From: Paraspadella gotoi
Lineage: Eukaryota; Chaetognatha
Length of the DNA stretch: 64,000 bases
NCBI GenBank assembly: GCA_051294375.1
Contig: CM119263.1
Coordinates: forward strand, 9,292,432 to 9,356,431
Direction of reading: 5' to 3'
In this document: positions 1-12,986 of the stretch, in pieces
Layout of the letters: each line of letters opens with the position of its first letter
Numbering within the stretch: position 1 is the stretch's first letter
Position numbers and translations under genes: made by a program
Notes under the pieces: model-generated
The model's database searches: none
The model's input: only the letters and a program-made list of their open reading frames with translations
What the model was told of the DNA's origin: nothing

Positions 1-1030
1 CTGGCCTGAATGGTTTTGTAGACGAGCCTATCCTTGAAGAAATCGTCGACGAATGACGCCAAATTGATCACGTGAGTGACGCCGGACGCCAGTAGGTGAT
101 CGAGTGACGCCGCAGCGTCTTGTGAACCTAAGATTTTAAAAATAAACTAATAAAAAAATGGGCCTGTCCGGGAGTCGAACCCGGGACCTCTCGCACCCGA
201 AGCGAGAATCATGCCACTAGACCAACAGGCCTTGGTGACTCAATGATATTGAGAGTTAAATATAGATCGTCGTGAAACAAAGGATAAGTCGAAGCAAGAA
301 GAGAGAAAAAAAGACAGACAGAGAGGACGAGGCTGGGTGTTACGTGTTAAAGATTACATTCATATAGAGCAATAACAATACTAGTTTTAAGAAAAAAGAA
401 AGAAAGTGATTGATTTGATTAATTTATTGGTTTATATATATATTTACTGAATAATTAAATTTATAAATGAATAAATGAATTTCACCCATCGTCAATCCGG
501 GCAGAATTTTGACTACGTCTGAGTCGGGATCAAGATCGTGAATGAACCAAGTCCTCGGCACCGTGAAACTCTTGGCCCGGCACGGCGCCGCCGGAACCTT
601 CTTCTCATCCGCGCCGTTTTCTTTCGTCGACGAATCTTCGGCGCCGTTAATCGAAGCGCTCTTAGAAACCTGAGAAGTTTTCAATAAACATTTATTTCAA
701 ACGTATTTTTATCTACATCATACTATAAACTTCATAATATAAGAATTTTTCTCTTGTCTTTTTTCATATGCAGTTTGTAACTTCGTTTAGTTCTTTAGTT
801 CCTTTAAATATTTTCACAAAAAGGTTATATTTATGAAGGTGATTTTCACATTCAAATTACGTTTTATCCTTTAAAGTGAAAACAACATCTGATCCACATC
901 CGCTCTGACTCACCTCGGACGCCAACGCCGACTCCTCGACGTAGACGCGCCCCTCGAAGGTCGTCACTCTCGTCTCCGTCGTTTTGAGGAGCGTCTTGTC
1001 GAAGGCGACGAGCTGTTGGAGGAACGCCAT
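1..1030 (-). CDS. DUSP19: DUSP19-like dual-specificity phosphatase, N-terminal part (partial)
   Basis: This is the 5' part of a dual-specificity protein phosphatase of the DUSP19 (SKRP1) type, a family of JNK-pathway-associated Ser/Thr/Tyr phosphatases. Coding exons on the minus strand are 1030-914, 669-486 and 127-1, and the gene runs off the window. The start is the ATG at 1030, after which the protein begins MAFLQQLVAFDKTLLK. The N-terminal block TRVTTFEGRVYVEE resembles the DUSP19 N-terminus. A family-specific core follows: DVVKILPGLTMGSQDAA, then a block containing SGVTHVINLAS and RLVYKTIQ. All phases agree: exon 1 is 39 codons and ends in phase 0, and exon 2 ends in G and joins GT of exon 3. 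The catalytic HCxxxxxR loop should lie beyond position 1 and cannot be checked. The middle segment (about residues 40-85) is acidic, Lys-rich and not conserved. The second intron (128-485) holds a tRNA-Pro gene on the same strand. Family assignment is confident; exact orthology is likely. Confidence 0.85.
160..231 (-). tRNA. tRNA-Pro (anticodon CGG)
   Basis: A 72-nt cloverleaf with a 7-bp acceptor stem (GGCCTGT/ACAGGCC), D-arm TGGTCTAGTGG, anticodon stem CTCGC/GCGAG with loop TTCGGGT (anticodon CGG), T-arm CCCGGGTTCGACTCCCGG and discriminator C. Internal A and B boxes are intact. A T7 run (complement of 152-158) lies just downstream as a Pol III terminator. It sits inside the second intron of the DUSP19-like gene, in the same orientation as the host. 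Confidence 0.96.
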
Positions 1031-1954
1031 CTCTTTGACTGTTGGAGAAGATCTAAGGCACGCCCGTTGTGGTGACGAGGTATTGCAGCGGCGAAGTCGT
1101 TTTCGGGTATCGGGTTCATCGAACGGATGATATGAATGACGATATGAATTATGTTGTTATCCGGAGAATTTTAAAAAAAAACTAGACTACGAGAACAACG
1201 ACGACGACGACGACGACGACGCCTCTTTTGTCGGAAAGTCGCGACGTAGATGAGATTTACGATGATGGCGTGATGTTTGTCACGATATATTTTGCGCCGT
1301 CATTGCGATAAGATTCGCTCTATTTTTAGAATCATGTCTCATCCAAGTTCTCGGTTGTTTTTTTTCGGCCGTTTGTTCTCATTGGTGGTTGAGCGATTCA
1401 CGTTTATCGATTCTGATTTTTTTTTGTCAGTTGTTTTTTGTTCAGTTTTGTTTTTTGATTTTTTTGGTGTGTTTTTTGGATAGTTTTTTCCAGATTTTTT
1501 TGTGATTTTGAAGAATATTAAGATTTAAAACTAAAGTTGACCGAGAATAAAGACACTGTTAACTCCACGTTTAAAAATCCCAAAACTAACCCATTTTCCT
1601 ACCCGAAGAAAAACCGCCTGAGCCTACCGCCTTACCCAGAGTCCCGAACTGGAGTCCTTTGGCCGTTTTTCAGCCACGACAAATGACAATTTGTCTGGAT
1701 TTTTCGATCCCCACCCTGTAAACAAACTCTGAGAGAATAATCTTGTCAATCGTGGACCGGCCCGGCGGATAGGGGCGCTTCCAGGGCCTCCAATTTCAGC
1801 GCTTCGAGGATCATTGCGTTCAAACGTTTGCTCTTCTAATTATAGAAAAAAAAATTGAAAAAGAAAAAACAATCGGTCGGAGTCGGAGCGTGGGAGTGAA
1901 CGAGAACGGAAGGAAAGGTCTAAAAATACCAAAAAAATATAAAAAGATCAATTT

Positions 1955-1958
<4 letters not shown>

Positions 1959-2036
<78 letters not shown>
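1959..2036. repeat. (AG)n microsatellite
   Basis: Uninterrupted AG dinucleotide tract of about 78 bp upstream of the RPGR-like gene. Confidence 0.98.
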
Positions 2037-2039
<3 letters not shown>

Positions 2040-2177
2040 TCCTTTAGAAACTTACAAGGAAAGGATGAGAGAGACGAGTAACAAGAAGCAGGAAGAGGAG
2101 GGAGAAAAGAATTCTTGATTTCTCAGCAGTAATAGGAGGAGGATGAGGAAGAAATTGCCTGTGTACATGAAATTGGC

Positions 2178-2257
<80 letters not shown>

Positions 2258-2318
2258 CAAGAGAGCTCTTGATTATATCATTTTTTTCGCTTGTTCCCCT
2301 TTCTCTCTTCTTCTCTCT

Positions 2319-2349
<31 letters not shown>

Positions 2350-2370
2350 TCTCTCTCTCTCTCTCTCTTT
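2178..2370. repeat. (GA)n then (CT)n blocks abutting the RPGR-like start codon
   Basis: Interrupted GA repeats (2178-2258) followed after about 45 bp by interrupted CT repeats (2302-2370). The two could pair as a hairpin. The CT block ends immediately before the ATG at 2379, so it probably lies in the 5' UTR or core promoter. Confidence 0.9.
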
Positions 2371-2378
2371 TCTCAAAC

Positions 2379-5300
2379 ATGGCTGCCTCCGATGATGACG
2401 ATAGCGACATACCAGGTGAGGAAAACTCTCGATATCTCAAACTTTCTGTCATTTTACTTGTTGATAATTCGTAAAAATGAAATTTTCATCCGTCAAATTT
2501 TAGTTTTCTCGAAAATACAGAGAAGGAAATCGAATTTGCGGAAGAAATTGTCTCTTTTCTTTTCGCGTGATCCGTTGCTAATGTAAACAAACCCGCGGTG
2601 GCTTGGCCCGGCCTGGCCCGGGCTTGTGAACCTTCCTTCTTAGGGGGGTGCGCTAACCGGATTAGCTAATTAGAGATTTATTTGATCGAGTAGTAGTTTC
2701 GAAAGTGTGTCTTAGAGAGCTAAGGGGCCAAAAACTTATTATATATACTAGTTCTATACTGGTTCAGTAATTTTTTTCTTGAGAAAAGTGAGGATAGAAT
2801 TCCTGAACAAGAAGCTTCTGAAAATATGTATTTGTCATGTTCAACATGTTTCAAGTATCATTCTTTGTGTATAAATCCTTTTCGTTGTCTTTTGAGATTA
2901 AGAGAAAAACAGTTTTGAGTTTTTAAACAACGATTTTTATTGACAATTATTGACAATTGCTGATAAAGACTCTAAGCTGTAAGAGTCGAAACATGTCCGA
3001 CTTATTAATTGTCAATAAAAATCGTTATTTAAAAACTCAAAACTTAAAGTATCAATCTTAAAAATTATATTCCGTTTCTGAATCAGGGCAAGTTTATGCT
3101 TAAACGGGGCGGCTCACTTGATAATTATTTAATACAAAACATACTTCTATTTAAGAGAATAGAATAGATCATTTTTGTTTTAATAAAACTGACGTGAAGC
3201 TCTCTTTTTCGAAATAGAAAAGTGCTCGTTATCAAAATGAGATGCTCTTTTGTTTCTTCCAGAGGAAGGCGCCATCTTTACCTTCGGAAAAACAAATTTT
3301 GCTGATAATTTATCTTCAAAATTCTGGATAAGAAATGACCCTGTCGCAAAAGTAAGCTTCCCGTGATTTTTTAACACTTTACTAAAGTGCTTCAAATTTT
3401 CTACTAATTAATTACTTCTATTAAATTTTCAATTTTGTGCGACATTCGTCCGACAGGTCTCCTGCGGCGACGAACACACGGCTCTCGTCCTTGCCTCGGG
3501 TCGCGTTTTTACATTCGGCAGCAACGCCTGGGGTCAGTTAGGACTGGGTCATCGGAACGACATGACCAAACCGGCCTGTGTCAAGGGTAAGTTTTTAATT
3601 GCCAAAAGAAACGACTTTCCATTCCGAACGAGGGCCCGTCCGGGAGTTGAACCCGGGACCTCTCGCACCCTAAGCGAGAATCATACCACTAGACCAACGG
3701 GCCCACTGTTGTGTCTGTTCGTTTGACTTTTATCTTTAAGACTCCCACTAGAAAAAAGAAACTTTCCTTTTTCTAATTTTAGCGCTGAAGAGAGAAGCGG
3801 CGTCGACGGTGGCCTGCGGCAGATGGCACACGCTCGTCGGCGCCAAATCCGGCGCGGTTTACGGATTCGGCGCCGCCGGCGACTTTCAGATCGGACCAAA
3901 ATCCGCGCCGGACGAAGGCGCCGACCCGTGCTTTCCAACGCCGATCGAGATTCCGGATTTGCCGAGGACCGAGTGGATCACCGTCGCCGCCGGTACAGGG
4001 TTCCGAAGCGGCGTAAGGGTTATTGTAGTTGTTGTTGTTGTTTTTATCCCAGTTGTCGTCGTCCCCATCTTTCCTGTTTTTATTACTAACTAGTGCATAA
4101 TAGTACTAGTACATAATTCTTTAAATTCATACCTATGTGGCGTATATTCCCACTTCCTCACATCCACCATCGAGGGGGACCGCACCAATCCAAGCGTTGT
4201 GTTCCATCCACAGTTTTAACGACTTTCCTCTGCGTTGGCAAAGCGTGACCGTTCTAGGGTAACCGCGCCAGCGACAGGAGGCTGTTACTGATGGCCGGAA
4301 GCCCCCAAAGCCAACAGTGAGATGCCCCATCCCAATGGGCCTCACAGGCAACCCTGCTGTTGTCATACCTAATTGTTAAATATCGTCGTCCTCCGATCCT
4401 CACCCGCCGACAACCCACCCTTTTTTTTCGACAACAGGGGCGGAGCACTCGGTTGCCTTGACCGCCGATGGACGCCTCTACGTCTGGGGCAGCGGATCCG
4501 AGGGGCAGTTGGGTCTGGGACCGCGCCGGCGCGAAGCAGTCGACGCCGTCCAACTCAAATTCTCAGCGGCGGCTATCGGCGCCAGTTGCGGATACTACCA
4601 TACCGCCGTAGTCACTAGTAAGGACTTATTCGATTCATTTATTGATTTGAATTTATTTGATTTGGATTGATTGCTCTGGACAATTGTAATTCGATTTTAT
4701 TGGAATTATTTATTGATTTGGTTTTTTTTTTTTGGATTGATTGATTGATTTAATATAGATTGATTGAATCTTAATAATCCATTGATTTGTAAGGCAACGG
4801 AAAGCTATACACGTTCGGCGAATCCGAAGCCGGGAAATTGGGATTCGATCCTTCGTCCTCCGACGCCGCCGACGCCGACTCGACTTCGCCGTCGGCCGTC
4901 GCCGGATTTCCGGAAAAGATCAAAGGCGTCGCTTGCGGCGGGAACCACACCGTCGCGCTTGGAGGTGAGTAGCGTTTGAGGCGGTCGCTTGATCAGAAAT
5001 AGCGTAAAGAAACATAAGTGATAGTATCATTTTTTAAAGATTTAAAAGAAGAAATATTTTTCGCTTAATGAATATTTTTAACCAAAACAGAAGTTGAAAG
5101 TTTTTCAACATTGACTTTAATTGACGGCGCCAAGCTTAAGGTTGTTTACTTTTTACGTTTGAATTGTTTTGGTCTCAGAGAGCGGAAAGCTTTACTCCTT
5201 CGGCGCGGGTTACAACGGGCAACTCGGTCAGGGAACGAATCAACTTCAAGTCGAGACTCCGACTCTCATTCCCAAAACAGCTGTGAGTAACTGGGTATTA

Positions 5301-8300
5301 AGGCGAAACAGTAGTTAACAGCCGTGAGCATGAAGGCGAGCCAGAAGTTAATATGTTTTACAATATACAAATTCAGCAATACAATTATTGTGACCTTCTC
5401 CTATTAAGTAGATTTTTACTTTTTTGTTTCTATTTTTATACTGATACTCATTTTAATACTTGATTATATATAAAAAAAAAACATTTTTTTAAGGTTTAAA
5501 ATCATTTGAGGATTCTGGTTTCTATATTATTGCGGGCACCGAAAGTATTAGTTTGCCATGGTTTTATTTATTTATTTTTTAGGTTCACCGTTAAAGAGGT
5601 TGAATGGAGTTAATCCAGAATTACTTTTTTTTCCTTTTAAGTTTCAAAAAAACCAAGGCTCTCTTCGTAACGAGTTTTATTTCGTTCTAACCCATTACTG
5701 ATACATTAGCGAGGAATTAACGAGTCAATAACTACCCATTAACGAAATCTGACTAAGTACATAAGAGGCCTCGGTCTACTTTCCGCCTTGTTACGATCGT
5801 TTCGTCTCCATTTGAGAATTAAACGGTTTTTAAAGTTTAAAAAGTATTTTTAAAATGACAAAGCAATAAATATGATAATAGCCAACGGGTGAATCGTAGG
5901 CAAATTAAATAGTTTTTAAAGGTAGATTGGTTGGCGGAGGATAAAGTGAGCGTGGAGTGTGGAGACTTTTTACGACTGCCCCCGGGTGCCCCACCCCTCA
6001 CCTCAACCCTCCCTTCCACAGATCGCCTCCCTGGTGTGCTGCGGCGAGTCCCACACGGCCTTCGTCTCCTCCAAGGGAAGCCTCTTCACCTTCGGCGACG
6101 GGCGCTACGGGAAGTTGGGTCTCGGGGAGGACAACTTTGCCAACCAGTTCCGCCCGTCGCCCGTTGCGAGATTCGCGCACTTCACGGTCGAGGATGTGAG
6201 TCCCTGAAAAAATTCGGCGAGTATTTGTGAATCGTCGAGTTTAATATTTGCTTAGTAAAATTAAAATTCAATCGAGCAAAAATGTGAACGGGCCTGTCCG
6301 GGATTCGAACCCGGGACCTCTCGCACCCAAAGCGAGAATCATACCTCTAGACCAACAGGCCGCTCATTCTCTGATGGCAGGTGGCCTGCGGTGGTTGTCA
6401 CATGCTCGTCGTCGCCAAGAAGAAACCTCTCAAATCGCCCGTCGACGATGACGACGCAGACGACGTCAAAAACGACGACGATGACGACGGCGTGGAGCGG
6501 AACTTCTCAAGGAGAAAGAGGAAGGAGGAAGAAGAGGAGGAAGAGGAGAAAGGAGGGGAAAGGTTGAACAAAACGACGGGAGTGTTGGCGAGAAGAAGAA
6601 GAAGGTTGCAGGAGGTGAGAAAGTTGGGGATTTCTTTTAAAGGATTAAATAGTAATGATTAATGAATAAAAATATCAAAAGATTAGTATGATCCCTTTTC
6701 TGTGAACTGGAAATTAATGATTTTTCTCAATCATCGCCCCTTCCTTCCCCCCCCCTGGTTCTCCCTCCACACCCTCCAGAGTCTCTCCCAGACCCTACCC
6801 CCACTTACCCGCCTCCCCGCCCTTCACATCCACGCAACGCCCCCTTCCGACGTCAAACATCGTAAACTCGCCGATGACGACGACGTCGACGGCGACAAGT
6901 CGAGAAATGACGTCAAAAAAGACGTCAAACGAGACGTCAAAAGCGACGCGGAGAGAAGGAGGCGTGACGGCGGCCGGCTTGACGTCAACGGGTCCCGCGG
7001 CGACGTGAGACGGAAAGACTCGGATCACGAGAGCGGGATGGAGAGTGAAGGGGACGACGGAGAAGAGGAGGAGGAGGAGGAGGAGGAGGACGAGGAATCA
7101 AACAACGAACTCAACAAAGTGAGCGGGACTTTTTCACTGTCTTTTGTTCATTTTCCTTTTCCTTTTTGTGATAATTATTTGTTTCTGTTTCGTAAGTTTT
7201 TGGAAATTATTACCAGCAGTTTACTTTATTACTTTATTACTTAATATTCATTAAGTGATGTTTTTTATACAATTTTTTGTTTTCGTTTTCCTTTATTTTA
7301 TTAAATCATATTATGAAATTTTTTGTTCCTTTCGAAAATTTTAATTTTTCATCTAAATGTTCAACTTGAGGTCCACACACTCGGCAAAGGAGGAAAGAAC
7401 TTGGTTCCCGTCGATTCGTTTCGTCGAAAGGACAAGAAGGACAAATCAGACGAGGACAAAGAAAACCGAGAGGACAAGCGGATGGAGAAGAGAGGAGGAA
7501 GAGAAGAGGATGACGAGGAAGAAAGCGAGGAAAGCGAAGGAGAGGAAGGAAGTAAAAGAGAAAAGGAGAGAACAAAAAAAGACAAGACTGAAGACGATGG
7601 TGATGATGACGATGACGACGACGACGACGACGACGACGACGCCCCCCTTGAATTGACGAGGGTAAGTTTAAGAACGAGGTTTTTTTCCGGCCTTGATAAC
7701 CAGGACATCGATCAAAGTTCTCGTTTTGGGACAGGTAAGCAGCAGGAAAGCGGCCCCAGATTCCAAGGACGATGAAGACGAAGACGACGACGAAGACGAC
7801 GATGAAGACGACGAGGAAGACGACGAGGAAGACGATGAAGACGACGCGAAGGACAAAAAGAAGGAGGATGGAAAAAGTAAGGCGAAAGCCGAAAATGGAC
7901 GGACGGGTAGGTCGGGAAAGAAATCAATTGTCGCTTTAATGCGCCCTGGTCAGTAAAAGTCCTGGCTAAAAAATGAAAAAGTTACCCTTTTATTTCTCAA
8001 TTTTACGGACAATGAAGAGGACGATCCCGAAGAAGACGACAGAAAAGAAACGGCGTCTCCGGACGACGGTCAAGCCGAAGCCGATGCCGACGAATCCGCC
8101 GACAAACTTGCCGACAAACCTGGCGACTCGACCAGGGAGAAAACCGAATCGAAATCCTCTTTTTTCGGGAACCTCTTCGCGAAAAAGAAAAAAGAACCGG
8201 AGAACGGCGAGGGAGGGAAAGACTCGGCAGATAAAGGTGATTATTTATTATTTATTTATTTTAAAATCGCTTAATCTGATATTAAAATTGGTTTGAGTAA

Positions 8301-8411
8301 TGAGTTTGAAAATGATCAGATTCTTCGGCCAAAGAAGTCGAGACCGTAAAGCCTTCCAAGTCTTGCACGGGGTCCGGCGAAAACTCTTCCAAAACTTGCC
8401 GAATCATGTGA
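2379..8411 (+). CDS. RPGR: RPGR-like protein: RCC1 propeller, acidic tail, CaaX box
   Basis: Homologue of retinitis pigmentosa GTPase regulator, a ciliary transition-zone/connecting-cilium protein. Exons: 2379-2415, 3263-3351, 3457-3586, 3783-3992, 4438-4617, 4794-4964, 5179-5282, 6022-6195, 6381-6614, 6780-7118, 7371-7661, 7735-7906, 8018-8236, 8320-8411. They total 2442 nt (813 aa) and every phase fits. Residues about 17-378 form an RCC1-like domain with repeats such as [84 protein letters not shown] and [11 protein letters not shown]. The last repeats and their order are closest to RPGR among RCC1 proteins. Residues about 380-760 are Asp/Glu/Lys-rich with long acidic runs, like vertebrate ORF15 in character but Asp- rather than Gly-rich. 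The protein ends CRIM-stop, a CaaX box expected to be farnesylated because X is Met. The acceptor at 7370 (ttgag) is weak. Introns at 3587-3782 and 6196-6380 hold antisense tRNA-Pro genes. Confidence 0.92.
2911..3044. mobile_element. Foldback element with hammerhead-like centre
   Basis: Two near-perfect 38-bp inverted arms (2911-2948 and 3007-3044) flank a 58-bp centre, inside the first intron of the RPGR-like gene. Read on the plus strand the centre holds CTGATAA (2960-2966), a 6-bp hairpin GACTCT/AGAGTC (2968-2973/2982-2987), then GAAA and CATGTC (2988-2997). That is the element order of a type-I hammerhead ribozyme, with the arms as an extended helix I. The core has A where CUGANGA requires G. 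Hammerheads with very short helix III are known from Penelope-like retroelements. Assignment to that group is inference. Confidence 0.6.
3632..3703 (-). tRNA. tRNA-Pro (anticodon AGG)
   Basis: A 72-nt cloverleaf with acceptor GGCCCGT/ACGGGCC, anticodon loop TTAGGGT (anticodon AGG, read as inosine-GG after editing), a canonical T-arm and discriminator C. A T-run lies about 25 nt downstream (complement of 3604-3607). It sits antisense in intron 3 (3587-3782) of the RPGR-like gene. Confidence 0.96.
4135..4371. repeat. Dispersed interspersed repeat, copy 1
   Basis: About 235 bp in intron 4 of the RPGR-like gene. It shares long stretches with 38179-38420, including CTGCGTTGGCAAAGCG, CTAGGGTAACCGCGCCAG and CCCCCAAAGCCAAC, in the same orientation. 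It is GC-richer than its surroundings and non-coding. It is probably a SINE-like family, though no clear tRNA-derived head is visible. Confidence 0.75.
6290..6361 (-). tRNA. tRNA-Pro (anticodon TGG)
   Basis: A 72-nt cloverleaf with acceptor GGCCTGT/ACAGGCC, anticodon loop TTTGGGT (anticodon TGG), T-arm CCCGGGTTCGAATCCCGG and discriminator C. A T5 terminator lies 7 nt downstream (complement of 6278-6282). It sits antisense in the intron 6196-6380 of the RPGR-like gene, so it fills most of a 185-nt intron. Confidence 0.97.
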
Positions 8412-10228
<1,817 letters not shown>

Positions 10229-11783
10229 TCAATCAAAATCCTGTTCGCTCCTCTGATAAATCCCAAACACGAATCCGCAGTCCTCGACTCCACCGCCTTT
10301 AGTCAAACTTCCGGCGAGGACCTCCCCATCGACGCCGAGTCCGGCCGCGTCCTCCCGGAACCGCTCGTCGGCCGCGAGGAAGTGGCGGCGCCAGGGGCCA
10401 AAATCCAGCGGTCCGTCGGCGCCTTCAAACTCGGTCGGGAGGCGACCCGGCGAGATGTCTTCGTGGAGCTGGTCGAAGCGAGATCCATGGAAATGGAGGC
10501 GACGAAGTAGCTTCTCCTGTGGGTGATAATCGAGCTCAGTCAAGGCGGGTGATCAGTGATTGACCCTTAGGGATTATCATTTCGCTCGTCTGGGAACAGA
10601 CAGCCCCCTTGTGGCAACCCCTACAGACGCCCCACGGGTAGGACTATTTGAGTCACAACAAATCTCCCAAACTCGCCTTGAGGAACGGCCTGAGCAGCGT
10701 GGTCAACACCCCCACCGCCGCGTGTTCCCTGACACAGTGGACGGCCTTGACGCGAACGGGGACGCAGTCCTGCAGCAGCGACGCGAACTTTTTGAGGTCG
10801 CCCGCGCCCACCGACCGGAAGTGGCGCCAGGCGAACGCCGAAAAGTCCACCAGCATCGCCACCCCGCAGATCTGCGTCCGCTCCTCCAGGAAGAGAAGGT
10901 CGAGAGTGAGGCAGAGCAGGCGGAAAATGTCGGCGATCGGGTAGGACGAGGGATTCCAGAGACCAGGACGGAGCACGACCAGTCGACGACCTAGTTGATC
11001 CCTTGGAAGAGGGAAGGAGTTTGAAGGAGGTGTAGCAGAGATTTGAATGCTTCTCACTAGAATCACCCATAAATGACAACGGTCGTTGCCAACTGGCTAA
11101 TCGAGTAAGAATCATAAGCGTACATCCTGGTACGTTCCATAATAGGGAGTTTAAACTTTGAAGAATCCCCCCCCTACAGGTCTTTCTCTTGGCTTCTCCT
11201 CAACTCTCTTCTTCCTCAACTCAACCTCTCTTCCAACTCTCTCGTGCTTTCGACGATACCCATCCACTCCTCACCGGTTCTTCAACACCCCGACCAGCTC
11301 GTCGTCGAGAACGCCCTCCAGAGCCGACGGACGAAAATCCCGGAAAAGGTCGGGATTTTTGGCGCGTAACGCGTAGTAGTTGACGAGGAGAGAAAAGGCG
11401 CGGTCGTAGTCGAACTTGCGCGCGCGGAGGAATGCGAGAAGGAAGGAGTCGTCCGTGCGGGCGTTTAGGCCTTTTTTTGGGGGGGGCAGGGATGTGGCGG
11501 AGGGAGGGTGTTACGAATAATTTCAACAACGAATGAAAGACCGATTGAATGAAATAACGAATGAATGAATCACTCAATCAATCAAAACCCTACCCGGGTG
11601 ATTCTCAATCATTTCCCTCAGCGCCTCGATATCTCTCTTTCTCCACTCGGGTTTTTCGTTCAACTCGTTAATCGCCTTCTCCACGAGCGACGGTTCGATC
11701 GTCGTCCTTGCGTCGTCGAAATCGTCGTCCTCGTCGTCGTCGTTGATGGAAAGATGCCTTTTGTTTTTCGGCAGACTCGCCAT
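10229..11783 (-). CDS. CRAL-TRIO (Sec14-type) lipid-binding protein, clavesin/TTPA-like
   Basis: A cytosolic hydrophobic-ligand transfer protein of the CRAL-TRIO superfamily (alpha-tocopherol transfer protein/clavesin group). Exons on the minus strand: 11783-11594, 11470-11275, 11001-10677 and 10516-10229, totalling 999 nt (332 aa). The CRAL-TRIO N-terminal helical region shows KAINELNEKPEWRKRDIEAL, TDDSFLLAFLRARKFDYDRA and LLVNYYALRAKNP. The lipid-binding domain follows from GRRLVVLRPGLWNPSSYP through LQDCVPVRVKAVH, LLRPFLKEKLLRRLHFHG and LHEDISPGRLPTEFEG. Intron 3 starts with GC rather than GT (AAG/gcgagt...cacag), and the join in phase 0 restores the conserved PFLK-EKL junction. The reading frame stays open upstream of the chosen ATG to a possible acceptor at 11850, so a further 5' exon and an N-terminal extension of at least 22 residues are possible. 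The specific ligand is unknown. Confidence 0.9.
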
Positions 11784-12718
11784 CGATCCATACGACGATT
11801 CGACGCCGTGAGAGGGCGTGGCCTCATCCGTGATAAGGTTACTCGCTTCCTGAGACGAAAGTAGGGTAAAGTACTCTGTGCTCCGTACTGTTTATGATTT
11901 GAAAGTTAAGTTAAAATTCTACCAGTTACGGAATTTTAACGTAGTCTTTACACTTTGGTACGCTCATAAAATTTTTCCGCTGAGAATAAATAAATTAAAC
12001 GATAAGGAAATGAAAGTGCAAAAGCTGTGACCACTTTGAATTTTTTTTCCCTTTACTTTATTTACATCCGAAATTCTTCAATCTTGAGCTTTTTTTTTTC
12101 CTTTGTTCTCTTAATCATCTTATTTTCATCTTCTTCCCATCGAATTTTTCATTTTTTTTTCTTAAGATTTTTTTTTTCATTTTTTGTTCTTCATCTGCGA
12201 CAATTTTCCTCAAGCTTCATTTTCGATTCCTTTTCATTCTTTTCTAAATCCTTTCTATTCGCCAAATTATTTCTTTTTCAGAATAACAATAAGTATTTTT
12301 TTTTTTGCTACGATTCGACAAAAAAAATAATGAAACCCTACTAAATTCGAATGTCGGAAGCAAAATTATTATCATTATTAATATCATTTATAGTAGAGTG
12401 ATTTGACCGAACGTCAAATTTTGATGCCATTACATATTCGCAAAACATCTACGTCGAAATGGAGCAACAAGAATTGTTATCCAAAGAAAGAAAACTGCTG
12501 TTATATCTATATATTTAAAATAGCTGTCGATCTTTGACAATATTCATTGATTATTAGTCCTTTTGATTTTTAATATCCTTACCTTCGCCTTTACAATCCT
12601 GAGAAAAGAAGAGAAAAATATTCGTTTCCCGTAAAATAATACAAATTCAAAACTTTTTTTTTAAACCTTTGATTATAAAAGCTTCTCCTTCTCTCTCTCT
12701 CTCTCTCTCCTCTCCGTC

Positions 12719-12753
<35 letters not shown>

Positions 12754-12955
12754 CTCCTCCGCGCACCCGCCGCGTCGTCAGCGTTTTTCCTCCTTTTTTT
12801 TAAAACGTCTAGGGACTTCGGGTCCACAAAACCCTTTGGCGTCAATTTATTTACGCTTTTTTGCTACTTCCACTATTTACAATATATATATATATCTCTC
12901 TCTCTCTCTTCGTCTCTCTCCTCTCTCTCGTCTCTATCTCTCTTCTCCTCCCTCT

Positions 12956-12986
<31 letters not shown>

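Larger units (their letters stand above)
1031..2378. other. Divergent intergenic region between DUSP19-like and RPGR-like genes
   Basis: About 1.35 kb between two divergently oriented start codons. It contains a short (GAC)n run near 1200-1220, T-rich sequence around 1420-1500, a 78-bp perfect (AG)n tract (1959-2036), an interrupted (GA)n block (2178-2258) and a (CT)n block (2302-2370) ending 8 bases before the RPGR-like ATG. I see no further coding exon. The short ORFs here are low-complexity. Confidence 0.6.

Noticed and set aside
2143-2586. 147-codon plus-strand frame with Arg-Glu and Ser-Leu runs
   Set aside because: Translation of GA/CT microsatellites overlapping the RPGR-like 5' end; the true frame starts at 2379.
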